A stretch of DNA of 52,448 nucleotides from Streptomyces jumonjinensis (GCF_009600885.1 NZ_VCLA01000192.1:136451-188898); one strand, 5' to 3'; numbered from the stretch's first letter, positions 1 to 8,032 are shown. A program made the numbers and translations. Notes: generated from the sequence alone by a model not told the origin.

Positions 1-1863
1 AACCGGCTCGGCGACCTTGCGGGTCCGAGTACGGCGCGGCTTGACCTCGGCTTCGGCCTCGGGGGCCTCGGCCACAGCAACCTCGACCGGCTCGGCGACC
101 TTGCGGGCGCGGGTCCGACGCGGCTTGGCCTCGACCTCGGCCTCGACGACCGTGGCCACAGCGGCCTCAACCGTCTCGACAGCCGCCACCGGCTCGGCGG
201 CCTTGCGCGTGCGGGTCCGACGCGGCTTGGTCTCCGGCGCGGGCTCCGGCTTGGCCTCCGGCTCCGGCGCGGGCTCCCGCACCGGCGTCACCACGGTCTC
301 GGCGATCTCCACCGCCGGGGCTCCCACCCGCGTACGGCGGCGACGCCTCGGCGTGCGGGTCGCCACGGTCTCGGCGGTCTCCGACGACTCCGGAGCCACG
401 GCCTCCGCCGACGCGCCCGCCCTGGTGCGGCGGCGCTGGCGCGGCGGCCTCGCCGCACGCGCCGGACGCTCCTCCGCGGGGGCGGGAGCCGAGGGCTTGC
501 GGCCACGGCCGCCCGTCTCGCCCAGATCCTCCAGCTCCTCGGCCGCCAGCCCGGCACGGGTGCGCTCGGCACGCGGCAGCACACCCTTGGTGCCTGCCGG
601 GATGCTGAGCTCCTCGAACAGATGCGGCGAGGTCGAATACGTCTCGACCGGGTCCGGGAACTTCAGGTCCAGCGCCTTGTTGATCAGCTGCCAGCGCGGG
701 ATGTCGTCCCAGTCCACCAGCGTGACCGCGGTACCCGACGCCCCCGCACGGCCGGTGCGGCCGATCCGGTGGAGATAGGTCTTCTCGTCCTCGGGCGACT
801 GGTAATTGATGACATGGGTCACGCCCTCGACATCGATGCCGCGCGCGGCGACGTCGGTGCAGACGAGGACGTCCACCTTGCCGTTGCGGAACGCGCGCAG
901 CGCCTGCTCGCGCGCGCCCTGCCCGAGGTCGCCGTGGACCGCCCCGGAGGCGAACCCGCGGCGCGCGAGCTGGTCGGCGATGTCCGCCGCCGTGCGCTTG
1001 GTACGGCAGAAGATCATCGCGAGTCCGCGGCCGTCCGCCTGGAGGATCCGCGAGACCATCTCCGGCTTGTCCATCGAGTGCGCGCGGTAGACGCGCTGCG
1101 TGATGTTGGCGACGGTCGCGCCCTCGTCGTCCGGCGCGGTCGCGCGGATGTGCGTGGGCTGGGACATATAGCGGCGGGCCAGTCCGATGACCGCGCCCGG
1201 CATGGTCGCCGAGAAGAGCATCGTCTGCCGCTTGGGAGGCAGCAGCTGGATGATCTTCTCGACATCCGGGAGGAAGCCCAGGTCGAGCATCTCGTCGGCC
1301 TCGTCGAGGACCAGCGCCCGCACCTTGGACAGGTCGAGCTTCTTCTGGCCCGCGAGGTCGAGCAGCCGGCCCGGGGTGCCGACGATCACGTCGACGCCCT
1401 TCCTGAGGGCCTCGACCTGCGGTTCGTACGCCCGGCCGCCGTAGATCGCCAGCACGCGCACATTACGCACCTTGCCGGCGGTCAGCAGGTCATTGGTGAC
1501 CTGGGTGCAGAGCTCACGGGTGGGGACGACCACCAGCGCCTGCGGAGCGTCGGTGAGCTGGTCGGGACGGGCCCGGCCCGCCTCGACGTCCGCCGGCACC
1601 GTGACACGCTCCAGCAGCGGCAGACCGAAACCGAGCGTCTTGCCGGTGCCTGTCTTCGCCTGGCCGATCACATCGGTGCCGGAGAGCGCGACGGGGAGCG
1701 TCATCTCCTGAATGGGGAACGGGGACAGAATGCCGACGGCTTCGAGTGCCTCGGCGGTCTCATCCAGGATCCCGAGATCCCGGAAAGTGGTTTGCTGCGT
1801 AGTCAGGGTGTTGCCTCTTCTGTGAGACGCGGCGCGAGGCGAACGATGGGGGTCGTACCGCAC
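1..1863 (-). CDS. rhlE: DEAD-box RNA helicase, RhlE type (partial; C-terminus beyond left edge)
   Basis: ATP-dependent RNA helicase, probably remodelling structured RNA. On the minus strand the N-terminus reads TFRDLGILDETAEALEAVG followed by FPIQ (Q motif). Next come AKTGTGKT (Walker A, about 1,640-1,665), LVLDEADEM (motif II, about 1,290-1,315), SAT (motif III) and HRIGRTGR (motif VI, about 745-790). From about position 580 to the edge the protein becomes an Ala/Glu/Pro/Arg-rich tail with repeats of the type KPRRTRTRK(V/A)AEPV, typical of basic RNA-binding tails; no stop is reached. Start is uncertain. The only in-frame GTG before the Q motif is at 1,863 but has no Shine-Dalgarno; an AGAAGAGG sits correctly for a CTG codon at 1,806. 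Divergent from the ferritin-like gene, as rhlE is from its neighbour in mycobacteria. Confidence 0.93.
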   Translation of the reverse strand, partial: MRYDPHRSPRAASHRRGNTLTTQQTTFRDLGILDETAEALEAVGILSPFPIQEMTLPVALSGTDVIGQAKTGTGKTLGFGLPLLERVTVPADVEAGRARPDQLTDAPQALVVVPTRELCTQVTNDLLTAGKVRNVRVLAIYGGRAYEPQVEALRKGVDVIVGTPGRLLDLAGQKKLDLSKVRALVLDEADEMLDLGFLPDVEKIIQLLPPKRQTMLFSATMPGAVIGLARRYMSQPTHIRATAPDDEGATVANITQRVYRAHSMDKPEMVSRILQADGRGLAMIFCRTKRTAADIADQLARRGFASGAVHGDLGQGAREQALRAFRNGKVDVLVCTDVAARGIDVEGVTHVINYQSPEDEKTYLHRIGRTGRAGASGTAVTLVDWDDIPRWQLINKALDLKFPDPVETYSTSPHLFEELSIPAGTKGVLPRAERTRAGLAAEELEDLGETGGRGRKPSAPAPAEERPARAARPPRQRRRTRAGASAEAVAPESSETAETVATRTPRRRRRTRVGAPAVEIAETVVTPVREPAPEPEAKPEPAPETKPRRTRTRKAAEPVAAVETVEAAVATVVEAEVEAKPRRTRARKVAEPVEVAVAEAPEAEAEVKPRRTRTRKVAEPV

Positions 1864-2246
1864 CCGGGTAGCGGGCCGGCCGTGGATGGGCCGGATGGCG
1901 CGGGACCACTGCCTTCGCTTCGAGCGCTCTCGCCGCTGAGGGGGCCCCTCATCTGCGGTCGTACTGGTGTGTACGGTCCGCGCGGAGGGCGGTCGGTTCG
2001 GAGCCGATCGTGCAACCGACCGGGCATCCTCAAGGGGTCAGAAGGACTGAATCCCTCAGTCAAACACTGCGATCGCCTACCGAGAAACAGAAAAAGCTCC
2101 GTAGGCGCATTACCACTGTACCCCGGATTCGCGCATGTGTGTTGGGCGATTTCGTAGGAACCGTGGTGCCGAAGGGGTCCGGGCACGCCCCCGGCACGGC
2201 TGACCAGCCCCTTACGACCCGGTGCCGGCGGGCTATTGTGCGCTTC
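1864..2246. other. Intergenic region between divergent helicase and ferritin-like genes
   Basis: This 383-base gap separates divergent genes and should hold promoters for both. I see a small inverted repeat (GACTGA-N5-TCAGTC, 2,045-2,061) and a less GC-rich patch at about 2,080-2,120 that may hold the helicase promoter or 5' UTR. The open frames through it belong to neither gene family and I see no convincing gene. A long 5' UTR on the helicase side is plausible but not shown. Confidence 0.5.
2234..2239 (+). promoter_or_regulatory. -10-like hexamer TATTGT, leaderless start
   Basis: TATTGT ends 7 nt before the ATG at 2,247 and no Shine-Dalgarno precedes that ATG, so the transcript may begin at or next to the start codon. 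TTACGA at 2,212-2,217 (16-nt spacer) is a weak -35 match. Confidence 0.45.
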
Positions 2247-3035
2247 ATGGAGACGCCTGACAACGCCGCTGAACCCACCGGACCCACCGGACCCGCTGAA
2301 AGCACCGAAAGCACCGAAAGCACGGAGAACGCTGGGCACACCGGGATCGCCGCCCAGGACTGGGCCACCGCCTCCGCCGAGCCCCAGTACCGGGCGGCCG
2401 TCGTGGATCTTCTGGGCGCGCTCGCCTATGGAGAGCTCGCCGCCTTCGAGCGGCTCGCCGAGGACGCCAAGCTGGCCCCGACCCTCGGTGACAAGGCCGA
2501 GCTGGCGAAGATGGCCTCCGCCGAGTTCCACCACTTCGAGCGGCTGCGCGACCGGCTCTCCGCCATCGACGCCGAGCCGACCGGCGCCATGGAGCCCTTC
2601 GCTCAGGCACTGGACGACTTCCACCGCCAGACCGCGCCGTCCGACTGGCTGGAGGGCCTGGTCAAGGCGTATGTCGGCGACTCGATCGCCAGCGATTTCT
2701 ACCGTGAGGTCGCCGCCCGTCTCGACTCCGACACCCGCGCCCTGGTGCTCGCGGTGCTCGACGACACGGGGCACGGGAACTTCGCCGTCGAGAAGGTGCG
2801 CGCCGCCATCGAGGCCGACCCCCGGGTGGGCGGACGGCTCGCCCTGTGGGCGCGGCGGCTGATGGGCGAGGCGCTCTCCCAGGCCCAGCGGGTCGTGGCG
2901 GAGCGTGACGCGCTCTCCACCATGCTGGTGGGCGGGGTGGCGGACGGCTTCGACCTGGCGGCGGTCGGCGAGATGTTCACCCGGATCACCAAGGCCCACA
3001 CCCAGCGCATGGCGGCACTCGGTCTCGCCGCCTGA
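2247..3035 (+). CDS. Ferritin-like (MiaE-type) fold protein
   Basis: A 262-residue helical protein of the ferritin-like/MiaE-like family found beside rhlE in actinobacteria (Rv3210c-like position). Residues 1-35 are a low-complexity Thr/Glu/Ser/Gly stretch. The helical core follows, with a plausible di-iron set: Glu in GELAAFERL, an ExxH in EFHHFERL, acidic residues in YVGDSIASDF, and DTGHGNF. MiaE proteins hydroxylate a modified tRNA adenosine, but the substrate of this branch is unknown and tRNA hydroxylation should not be assumed. The ATG at 2,247 is chosen because upstream codons are unlike any protein and a -10-like box lies just before it; the longer frame from 2,010 is rejected. The next gene is convergent. 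Confidence 0.85.
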   Translation: METPDNAAEPTGPTGPAESTESTESTENAGHTGIAAQDWATASAEPQYRAAVVDLLGALAYGELAAFERLAEDAKLAPTLGDKAELAKMASAEFHHFERLRDRLSAIDAEPTGAMEPFAQALDDFHRQTAPSDWLEGLVKAYVGDSIASDFYREVAARLDSDTRALVLAVLDDTGHGNFAVEKVRAAIEADPRVGGRLALWARRLMGEALSQAQRVVAERDALSTMLVGGVADGFDLAAVGEMFTRITKAHTQRMAALGLAA

Positions 3036-3150
3036 GAGGGGTCGGTGTGAGCGGCCAGGGTGTGAGCGGGTCCTGAGACGGCCGCCCCACACCCAGCGGC
3101 AGGGGCAGCGCGCCGGAGACGGCGGCATGCCCGGCGGCGCGGAGGGCCGC

Positions 3151-3420
3151 TCAGAAGGGCAGCGCTCTCCGCAGCCGGTGTGCCCGCGGCCTCAGCAGCA
3201 GCGACAGCAGTACGGCTCCGATCAGCGCGGCGCCCGCCAGCGTCCCCAGCAGATGGCCGGGACCGAGCGCGGCATGGGTCACCCCCGCGCCGAAGAGCGC
3301 CCCGAGCGGTCCGGTGAGAAAGACCACGCGCCGCGCCGGGAGACGCCCGGAGAGACGGCGGTCGGCGGCCCAGGCGAAGGCGAATCCGAGCAGAACCGAG
3401 CCGAGCGCTTCCAGCAGCAC
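3151..3420 (-). CDS. Small integral membrane protein, unknown function
   Basis: This 89-residue, very hydrophobic protein starts with GTG at 3,420, preceded by a good ribosome site (GAGGTGATC). It has about three membrane-spanning segments (roughly residues 1-20, 32-53 and 56-78) joined by short Arg-rich loops (ADRRLSGRLPARR), and ends in a basic tail PRAHRLRRALPF. No catalytic motif is visible and I do not recognise a named family. It lies downstream of the DUF3107 gene on the same strand, but a strong hairpin (3,553-3,598) between them suggests a separate transcript. Confidence 0.65.
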   Translation of the reverse strand: MLLEALGSVLLGFAFAWAADRRLSGRLPARRVVFLTGPLGALFGAGVTHAALGPGHLLGTLAGAALIGAVLLSLLLRPRAHRLRRALPF

Positions 3421-3552
3421 CGCTGATCACCTCACGGACACGGGCAGGGGCAAGTGGGTCAAGCCCGTACTACCCGCTGACCATGGAGAACAACCCTTCG
3501 CCGCGGGTGAACCAGCGCGGGTGAACCAGGCGGAGGAGAAGCCTCCGGAGAA

Positions 3553-3598
3553 CGGCCCAGGGCCCGTACGGAACATCTCCCGTACGGGCCCTGGGCCG
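3553..3598. terminator. Perfect 19-bp stem-loop terminator
   Basis: 3,553-3,571 is exactly complementary to 3,580-3,598, with an 8-nt loop (AACATCTC). It lies just downstream of the minus-strand DUF3107 gene and probably ends the TetR/DUF3107 transcript. No T-tract is evident, as is common in streptomycetes. Confidence 0.8.
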
Positions 3599-3607
3599 TA
3601 TCCGCTG

Positions 3608-3835
3608 CTACAGGGCTCCGAAGCCCACCCGGCGGACCGCGGGCTCACCGATCTCGACGTACGCGATCCGGTCCGACGGGACCAGAACCTTGCGGCCCTT
3701 GTCGTCCGAGAGGCTGAGCAGCTGCGTCTTGCCGGCCAGCGCATCGCCCACCGCGCGCTCGACCTCCTCGGCGGACTCCCCGCTCTCCAGAACGATCTCC
3801 CGCGGCGAATGCTGCACGCCGATCTTGACCTCCAC
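3608..3835 (-). CDS. DUF3107 family protein
   Basis: A 75-residue protein starting MEVKIGVQHSPREIVLES, matching the small actinobacterial DUF3107 family (the Rv3208A/TB9.4 type). The sequence alternates strands and a helix (SAEEVERAVGDALAGK) and ends DRIAYVEIGEPAVRRVGFGAL, compatible with one small alpha/beta domain. There is no signal peptide or membrane segment. It lies downstream of the TetR gene on the same strand, the same pairing I recall from mycobacteria, which supports a functional link. Biochemical function is unknown. Confidence 0.88.
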   Translation of the reverse strand: MEVKIGVQHSPREIVLESGESAEEVERAVGDALAGKTQLLSLSDDKGRKVLVPSDRIAYVEIGEPAVRRVGFGAL

Positions 3836-3961
3836 GGCTATGTCCCTCCGAACGGTCAGTGCGTTGCGCGGTCAGCCGCGCCGTACCCAGCACACATTAG
3901 CCGGGCCGGAGCAGTGGACAGCAGCCCCGGGGCACGCCAGGAGCGAACACGCTCCCGTGTG

Positions 3962-4615
3962 TCAGTGCTGTTCGATGGGGAGATCGGCGCCGTGCAGCGG
4001 GAAGCCGGCGATGCCCCGCCAGGCCAGCGAGGTGAGCAGCTGCACCGCCGTGTCCCGGGGGATGCGCGACCCGCTGGCGAGCCAGTACCTGGCCACCACC
4101 TGCGAGACCCCGCCCAGACCCACGGCCAGCAGCATGGACTCCTCTTTGGAGAGCCCGGTGTCCCCGGCGATCACATCGGAGATGGCCTCCGCGCACTGGA
4201 GCGACACCCGCTCGACCCGCTCGCGCACCGCGGGCTCATTGGTCAGATCCGACTCGAAGACCAGCCGGAACGCTCCGCCCTCGTCCTCGATATAGGCGAA
4301 GTAGGCGTCCATGGTCGCCGCCACCCGCAGCTTGTTGTCGGTGGTCGACGCGAGGGCGGTCCGCACCCCTTGCAGCAGCGCCTCGCAGTGCTGGTCGAGC
4401 AGGGCGAGATACAGCTCCAGCTTGCCCGGGAAGTGCTGATAGAGCACGGGCTTGCTGACGCCGGCCCGCTCGGCGATGTCGTCCATCGCGGCCGAGTGGT
4501 AACCCTGGGCCACGAAGACCTCCTGGGCGGCGCCCAGAAGCTGGTTCCTACGGGCTCGGCGTGGCAGGCGCGTGCCCCGCGGGCGCGCCGCCTGTGTCTG
4601 CTCGATGGCTGTCAC
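3962..4615 (-). CDS. TetR-family transcriptional regulator
   Basis: A 217-residue TetR-type repressor. The N-terminal helix-turn-helix region reads RRNQLLGAAQEVFVAQGYHS followed by MDDIAERAGVSKPVLYQHFPGK, the canonical TetR DNA-binding signature; the C-terminal helices form the ligand/dimer domain. The start is the GTG at 4,615, which has GGGAGG four bases upstream; the ATG at 4,663 would add 16 unsupported residues. It is the Rv3208-like member of the conserved TetR-DUF3107 pair. Targets are unknown; I could not identify a clear operator in the flanking DNA. Confidence 0.92.
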   Translation of the reverse strand: MTAIEQTQAARPRGTRLPRRARRNQLLGAAQEVFVAQGYHSAAMDDIAERAGVSKPVLYQHFPGKLELYLALLDQHCEALLQGVRTALASTTDNKLRVAATMDAYFAYIEDEGGAFRLVFESDLTNEPAVRERVERVSLQCAEAISDVIAGDTGLSKEESMLLAVGLGGVSQVVARYWLASGSRIPRDTAVQLLTSLAWRGIAGFPLHGADLPIEQH

Positions 4616-4754
4616 GCCGCCTCCCAAATTTCGTTCCGTGCGCGCTGTGCGCCGCGCCGCCATCGTACTTTTGGGTAACCCGGACGTGCGCGTCGCGGAC
4701 GCAGAATTTCACGGACCGGACAGTCGCGGTAGCTCCCTATTCGGGGGCAAAGAG

Positions 4755-4805
4755 GTCACGTCACCGTCACGTCACCACACCACGTCACCACGTCACCACG
4801 TCACC
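4755..4805. repeat. Short tandem repeat of CGTCAC(CA)
   Basis: About 50 bp of degenerate tandem CGTCACCA/CGTCAC units lie just downstream of the acidic protein gene; its stop codon (4,801-4,803) is inside the array. It is a simple-sequence expansion with no evident function. Confidence 0.8.
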
Positions 4806-5043
4806 GGTAGTCGTCCTCGTCGAGACCGACGACCCGCGCCTGTTCCATGGCGTCCGCCTCGTCGGCGGTGTCCGCGTCGATATGGGTCAGGGGTTCGTCG
4901 TGCTGTGGGTTCACCTCCGTGTGCTGTTCCGCGGCGTCGGCCTCGGGGACCTCGGCTTCCAGCGCCGGCTCCCCGCGCTTCGCCGCTTCAGCGTTCGGGC
5001 CGTTCTCGTCGAAGGTTTCCGGGTCGGTGGGATCGACAGCCAT
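4801..5043 (-). CDS. Small highly acidic protein, unknown function
   Basis: An 80-residue protein (start MAVDPTDPETFDENGPNA, end VVGLDEDDYR). It is strongly acidic (many Asp/Glu, very few Lys/Arg), has no hydrophobic segment, and is probably intrinsically disordered. The ATG at 5,043 is preferred over that at 5,076: AGGGAAAGCGG sits just upstream, and the extra 11 residues look like UTR. It is divergent from the alpha/beta hydrolase and upstream of the TetR gene on the same strand. I recognise it only as a conserved-looking streptomycete small protein; no function can be assigned. Confidence 0.7.
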   Translation of the reverse strand: MAVDPTDPETFDENGPNAEAAKRGEPALEAEVPEADAAEQHTEVNPQHDEPLTHIDADTADEADAMEQARVVGLDEDDYR

Positions 5044-5251
5044 ACGGCACCGCTTTCCCTGAAGCGTGAAGGGCATCCCTGTGCGAAGGCCGCTTCCCGA
5101 TGGAGCTCCCGGAGTCGGGCGGGCCCCGGGGACCGGTGAATCCTGTGAGCCGTCTCTGAATACGGCCTCACCTTCGAGCGTAGAAGCTGATGAGGCCCCG
5201 CGCTATGCGATGTGTGACGCCGAACACACGATTCGCGGTGTGATCGTCTCG

Positions 5252-5257
5252 TAACAT
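5252..5257 (+). promoter_or_regulatory. -10-like hexamer TAACAT, leaderless start
   Basis: TAACAT ends 6 nt before the ATG at 5,264 with no Shine-Dalgarno between, suggesting transcription starts at the start codon. The -35 region is not obvious. Confidence 0.45.
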
Positions 5258-5263
5258 TGCCGC

Positions 5264-6229
5264 ATGTCTTCGACCGAGCTGCCCGGCATCCGTGCCGCCA
5301 CCGCCGCGACGGCCCCGAGGGTCTCCGCCGTGCGGGTCGCCGAAGGAGAGGACCTGCGCTCCGTCGCACTGCCCGGACTCACGCTCACCGTGCGCTCGCG
5401 TCCGGCGTCGCGCGCCGGACTGCCGCCCGCGCTGTACGTTCACGGGCTCGGCGGATCCTCGCAGAACTGGTCGGCGCTGATGCCGCTGCTCGCGGACGCG
5501 GTGGACGGCGAAGCGGTCGATCTGCCCGGTTTCGGGGACTCGCCGCCGCCGGACGACGGCAATTACTCGATCACCGGACACGCTCGGGCGGTCATCCGCT
5601 ATCTCGACGCGGCCGGCCGCGGCCCCGTACACCTCTTCGGGAACTCCCTGGGCGGCTCGGTCGCCACCCGGGTCGCCGCCGTCCGCCCCGATCTGGTGCG
5701 TACGCTCACCCTGGTCTCGCCCGCGCTGCCCGAGATCCGGGTCCAGCGCACCGCGGTCCCCACCGGACTGCTCGCCCTGCCCGGTGTGGCCCGGCTCTTC
5801 AGCCGGGTGTCCCGGGACTGGACGGCCGAGCAGCGCACCCGGGGGGTGATGGCGCTCTGTTACGGAGATGCCTCGCGGGTGTCCGACGAAGCGGTGCGCC
5901 ATGCGGTCGAGGAGATGGAGCGGCGGACCCAACTCCCTTATTTCTGGGACGCGATGGCCCGCTCGGCGCGCGGTATCGTCGACGCGTACACCCTGGGCGG
6001 CCAGCACGGACTGTGGCGGCAGGCGGAGCGGGTGCTCGCGCCGACGCTGCTGGTGTACGGCGGACGGGACCGGCTCGTCTCGTACCGCATGGCGAACAGG
6101 GCCGCGGCGGCCTTCCGCGGCTCACGGCTGCTGACCCTGCCGGAGGCGGGGCATGTGGCGATGATGGAGTACCCGGAGGCGGTCGCGCGGGCCGTCCGGG
6201 AGCTGCTCGACGACACCGGTAGGAGCTGA
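5264..6229 (+). CDS. Alpha/beta-fold hydrolase
   Basis: A 321-residue alpha/beta hydrolase. The oxyanion-hole HG is in YVHGLGGSSQNW. The nucleophile elbow is GNSLGG (Ser about 128), the acid is probably the Asp of YGGRDRLVS (about 269), and the catalytic His is in EAGHVAMMEYP (about 296), so the triad looks complete. Two residues after the HG motif the core resembles small-molecule esterases/lactonases (DLPGFGDSPPP). No signal peptide; probably cytoplasmic. The substrate is unknown. It is followed within 10 bases by the DUF3152 gene, so the two are very likely co-transcribed. Confidence 0.9.
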   Translation: MSSTELPGIRAATAATAPRVSAVRVAEGEDLRSVALPGLTLTVRSRPASRAGLPPALYVHGLGGSSQNWSALMPLLADAVDGEAVDLPGFGDSPPPDDGNYSITGHARAVIRYLDAAGRGPVHLFGNSLGGSVATRVAAVRPDLVRTLTLVSPALPEIRVQRTAVPTGLLALPGVARLFSRVSRDWTAEQRTRGVMALCYGDASRVSDEAVRHAVEEMERRTQLPYFWDAMARSARGIVDAYTLGGQHGLWRQAERVLAPTLLVYGGRDRLVSYRMANRAAAAFRGSRLLTLPEAGHVAMMEYPEAVARAVRELLDDTGRS

Positions 6230-6238
6230 TCGGGGCCC

Positions 6239-7810
6239 GTGGGACGACACAGCCGTAAAGGCCCCGCGCCCAAGGGCGCGGATGCGGACCCGGCGGCCGG
6301 CACACCGGACGAGCGCCGCGCCGCCGACACCGGGCAGCACCGCGTCCCGGGGGGCGTGAGCCGTGAGCAGCGCCTCGGGCAGGCGGCGCCCGGAGGGCAC
6401 GGCGGCGGCGCGTACGGAAGCACCGCGCACGGCACGCACCAGGAAAGCGCGCAGGGTCGGACCGCGTACGACGGCGGCTCCTACGACGGGAACGCGCGGG
6501 AGCAGGCCGTGTACGACGGCAGCGCGTACGGCGGAACCGTGCAGGGGCGGGCCGCGTACGACGGCGGCTCCTGCGGCGGTGACGGCGAGTGGAGCGGATA
6601 CCCCGCGCCGGCTCCGGCCGCCGGGCATCCCGTCCCGGCTCATGTACCCGGCGGCGAGCATCTCGCCACCGGAAGCGGACAGGCGCACACCCGCGGCGGC
6701 CACCCCGAGCAGCATGAGGCGGGCGGCGGCTGGGGCGATCCGGCCGCCCCGCAGGCGGCCGGCGCGGGTCAGCGGCGCGGCGCCGCGCCCCGGATACCGG
6801 GTCCGCGCGCCGAGTTCGTCGACGCGTTCGACGAACCGCGCGCGGCGGCCCCCGCGGACCCCCGCGCGCCCGGCGCCGCACCGGCCGATGATCCGTCCGG
6901 CACCGGCACGGGCACCGGCACCGGCACGGGCGACGGACGGGACGGCGCCCCGGGTGGCGGTCTCCCGGGCGGCGTTCTCCCCGGCCAGCGGGCCAGGGGC
7001 GGCTGGGGGCGTACCGCCACCGGGATCGCGGCAGCCGCCGTGACCACCGTGCTCGCCGTGGTCGTGGCCGGACAGGTCGCCGAGGACGGCGGCGCCAAGC
7101 CCGGTGCGAGCACCACCGGCCAGGACCGCCCGGACGACGACGAGTCCGCTTCCCGCTCGGACACCAGAAGCGCCCCGAAGCCCGCCGGGCAGAAGGCGCA
7201 GCAGCCGCCGACCTACGCGGAGCTGATGGCGGCCCGGTTCCCCATCGACCCCAAGATGGCCGCGGACGGCACCTTCGAGGCGGTCCCCGGCCTCGACCGG
7301 GCACCGGGGACCGGCGAAAAGATTCGCTACCGCGTCGATGTCGAGAAAGGGCTGGGACTGGACGGTGTGCTCTTCGCGCAGGCCGTGCAGCGCACCCTGA
7401 ACGACGACCGCAGCTGGGCCCATGACGGGGCCATGACCTTCGAGCGCATCTCATCCGGCAAGCCGGAATTCGTCGTGACGCTCGCCAGTCCCGAAACGAC
7501 GCATGACTGGTGTGATCGATCCACCCTGGACACCTCCGTCGAAAATGTCAGCTGTGACGCCGCCCTCAGCGAGCGGGTGATGATCAACGGCTTCCGCTGG
7601 GCGCAGGGCTCGGAGACCTACGGCCCCGAGAAGATGCACGCCTACCGGCAGATGCTCATCAACCACGAGGTGGGCCACCGCCTCGGTCACACGCATGTGA
7701 AGTGTGCGAAGGAGGGCGCCCTCGCCCCGGTGATGCAGCAGCAGACGAAATCCCTGAACATCGGCGGGATCGAATGCCGCCCCAACTCCTGGGCGTACCC
7801 CGGGAATTGA
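6239..7810 (+). CDS. DUF3152 protein: membrane-anchored, metzincin-like
   Basis: A 523-residue protein. Residues 1-255 are Gly/Ala/His/Tyr-rich low complexity with AYDGG-type repeats and a run of Gly-Thr pairs. One membrane segment (about 257-278, GIAAAAVTTVLAVVVAG) is followed by an acidic linker and a conserved extracellular domain (about 315-523). That domain contains HEVGHRLGHTH (His476, Glu477, His480, Gly483, His486), a full HExxHxxGxxH metzincin zinc signature, preceded by a Cys pair region (DWCDRSTLD, VSCDA). It corresponds to the Rv3207c-type DUF3152 family. Protease activity is inferred from the motif only. The start is the GTG at 6,239, ten bases after the hydrolase stop. Confidence 0.88.
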   Translation: MGRHSRKGPAPKGADADPAAGTPDERRAADTGQHRVPGGVSREQRLGQAAPGGHGGGAYGSTAHGTHQESAQGRTAYDGGSYDGNAREQAVYDGSAYGGTVQGRAAYDGGSCGGDGEWSGYPAPAPAAGHPVPAHVPGGEHLATGSGQAHTRGGHPEQHEAGGGWGDPAAPQAAGAGQRRGAAPRIPGPRAEFVDAFDEPRAAAPADPRAPGAAPADDPSGTGTGTGTGTGDGRDGAPGGGLPGGVLPGQRARGGWGRTATGIAAAAVTTVLAVVVAGQVAEDGGAKPGASTTGQDRPDDDESASRSDTRSAPKPAGQKAQQPPTYAELMAARFPIDPKMAADGTFEAVPGLDRAPGTGEKIRYRVDVEKGLGLDGVLFAQAVQRTLNDDRSWAHDGAMTFERISSGKPEFVVTLASPETTHDWCDRSTLDTSVENVSCDAALSERVMINGFRWAQGSETYGPEKMHAYRQMLINHEVGHRLGHTHVKCAKEGALAPVMQQQTKSLNIGGIECRPNSWAYPGN

Positions 7811-7865
7811 GCTGTTCCGCCGTCCCGTCCGGACGGTGTCCGACGCACCCGGCGCTGTCCGATAG

Positions 7866-7883
7866 GTGAGACGGCTGTCTCAC
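7866..7883. promoter_or_regulatory. Palindromic operator candidate
   Basis: GTGAGAC-N4-GTCTCAC is a perfect 7-bp inverted repeat ending 17 bp upstream of the TTGACA -35 box. The position suits a regulator binding upstream of RNA polymerase. The regulator is unknown. Confidence 0.5.
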
Positions 7884-7900
7884 ATTCGGCCCCCGGGGCT

Positions 7901-7929
7901 TTGACATCACCGGCGCGGTCATACATATT
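7901..7929 (+). promoter_or_regulatory. SigA-type promoter of the leader/ABC operon
   Basis: A perfect -35 (TTGACA, 7,901-7,906), 17-bp spacer and CATATT (7,924-7,929) as -10. The expected transcription start is about 7,936-7,937, which is the A of the leader ATG. Confidence 0.7.
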
Positions 7930-7936
7930 GCTCGAC

Positions 7937-8032
7937 ATGCCGCACCGTCACGCCACCGTCGAACGCGCCGCCATAGAGCTGGCGCTCATCGGCGTGACCG
8001 GGCACAGCGTGTCCGACGTCCACTGTCGCTGA
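7937..8032 (+). CDS. Putative leaderless Cys-containing leader peptide (31 aa)
   Basis: The ORF begins MPHRHATVERAAIELALIGV and ends HSVSDVHCR before TGA at 8,030-8,032. It starts where the promoter at 7,901-7,929 would initiate transcription and lacks a Shine-Dalgarno, so it should be translated from a leaderless mRNA. A single Cys codon lies two codons before the stop, resembling the short Cys-ending leader peptides annotated before transport and sulfur genes in streptomycetes and the Cys-rich uORFs of mycobacteria. A terminator-like hairpin follows about 90 nt downstream. Likely role: sensing charged tRNA-Cys (or tRNA-Arg) to control the importer. This is inference from layout; the peptide itself probably has no function after synthesis. 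Confidence 0.6.
   Translation: MPHRHATVERAAIELALIGVTGHSVSDVHCR

Noticed and set aside
17..778. 253-residue plus-strand ORF at the left edge
   Set aside because: Antisense of the helicase repeat tail; Ser/Ala/Arg/Thr repeats are by-products of that tail.
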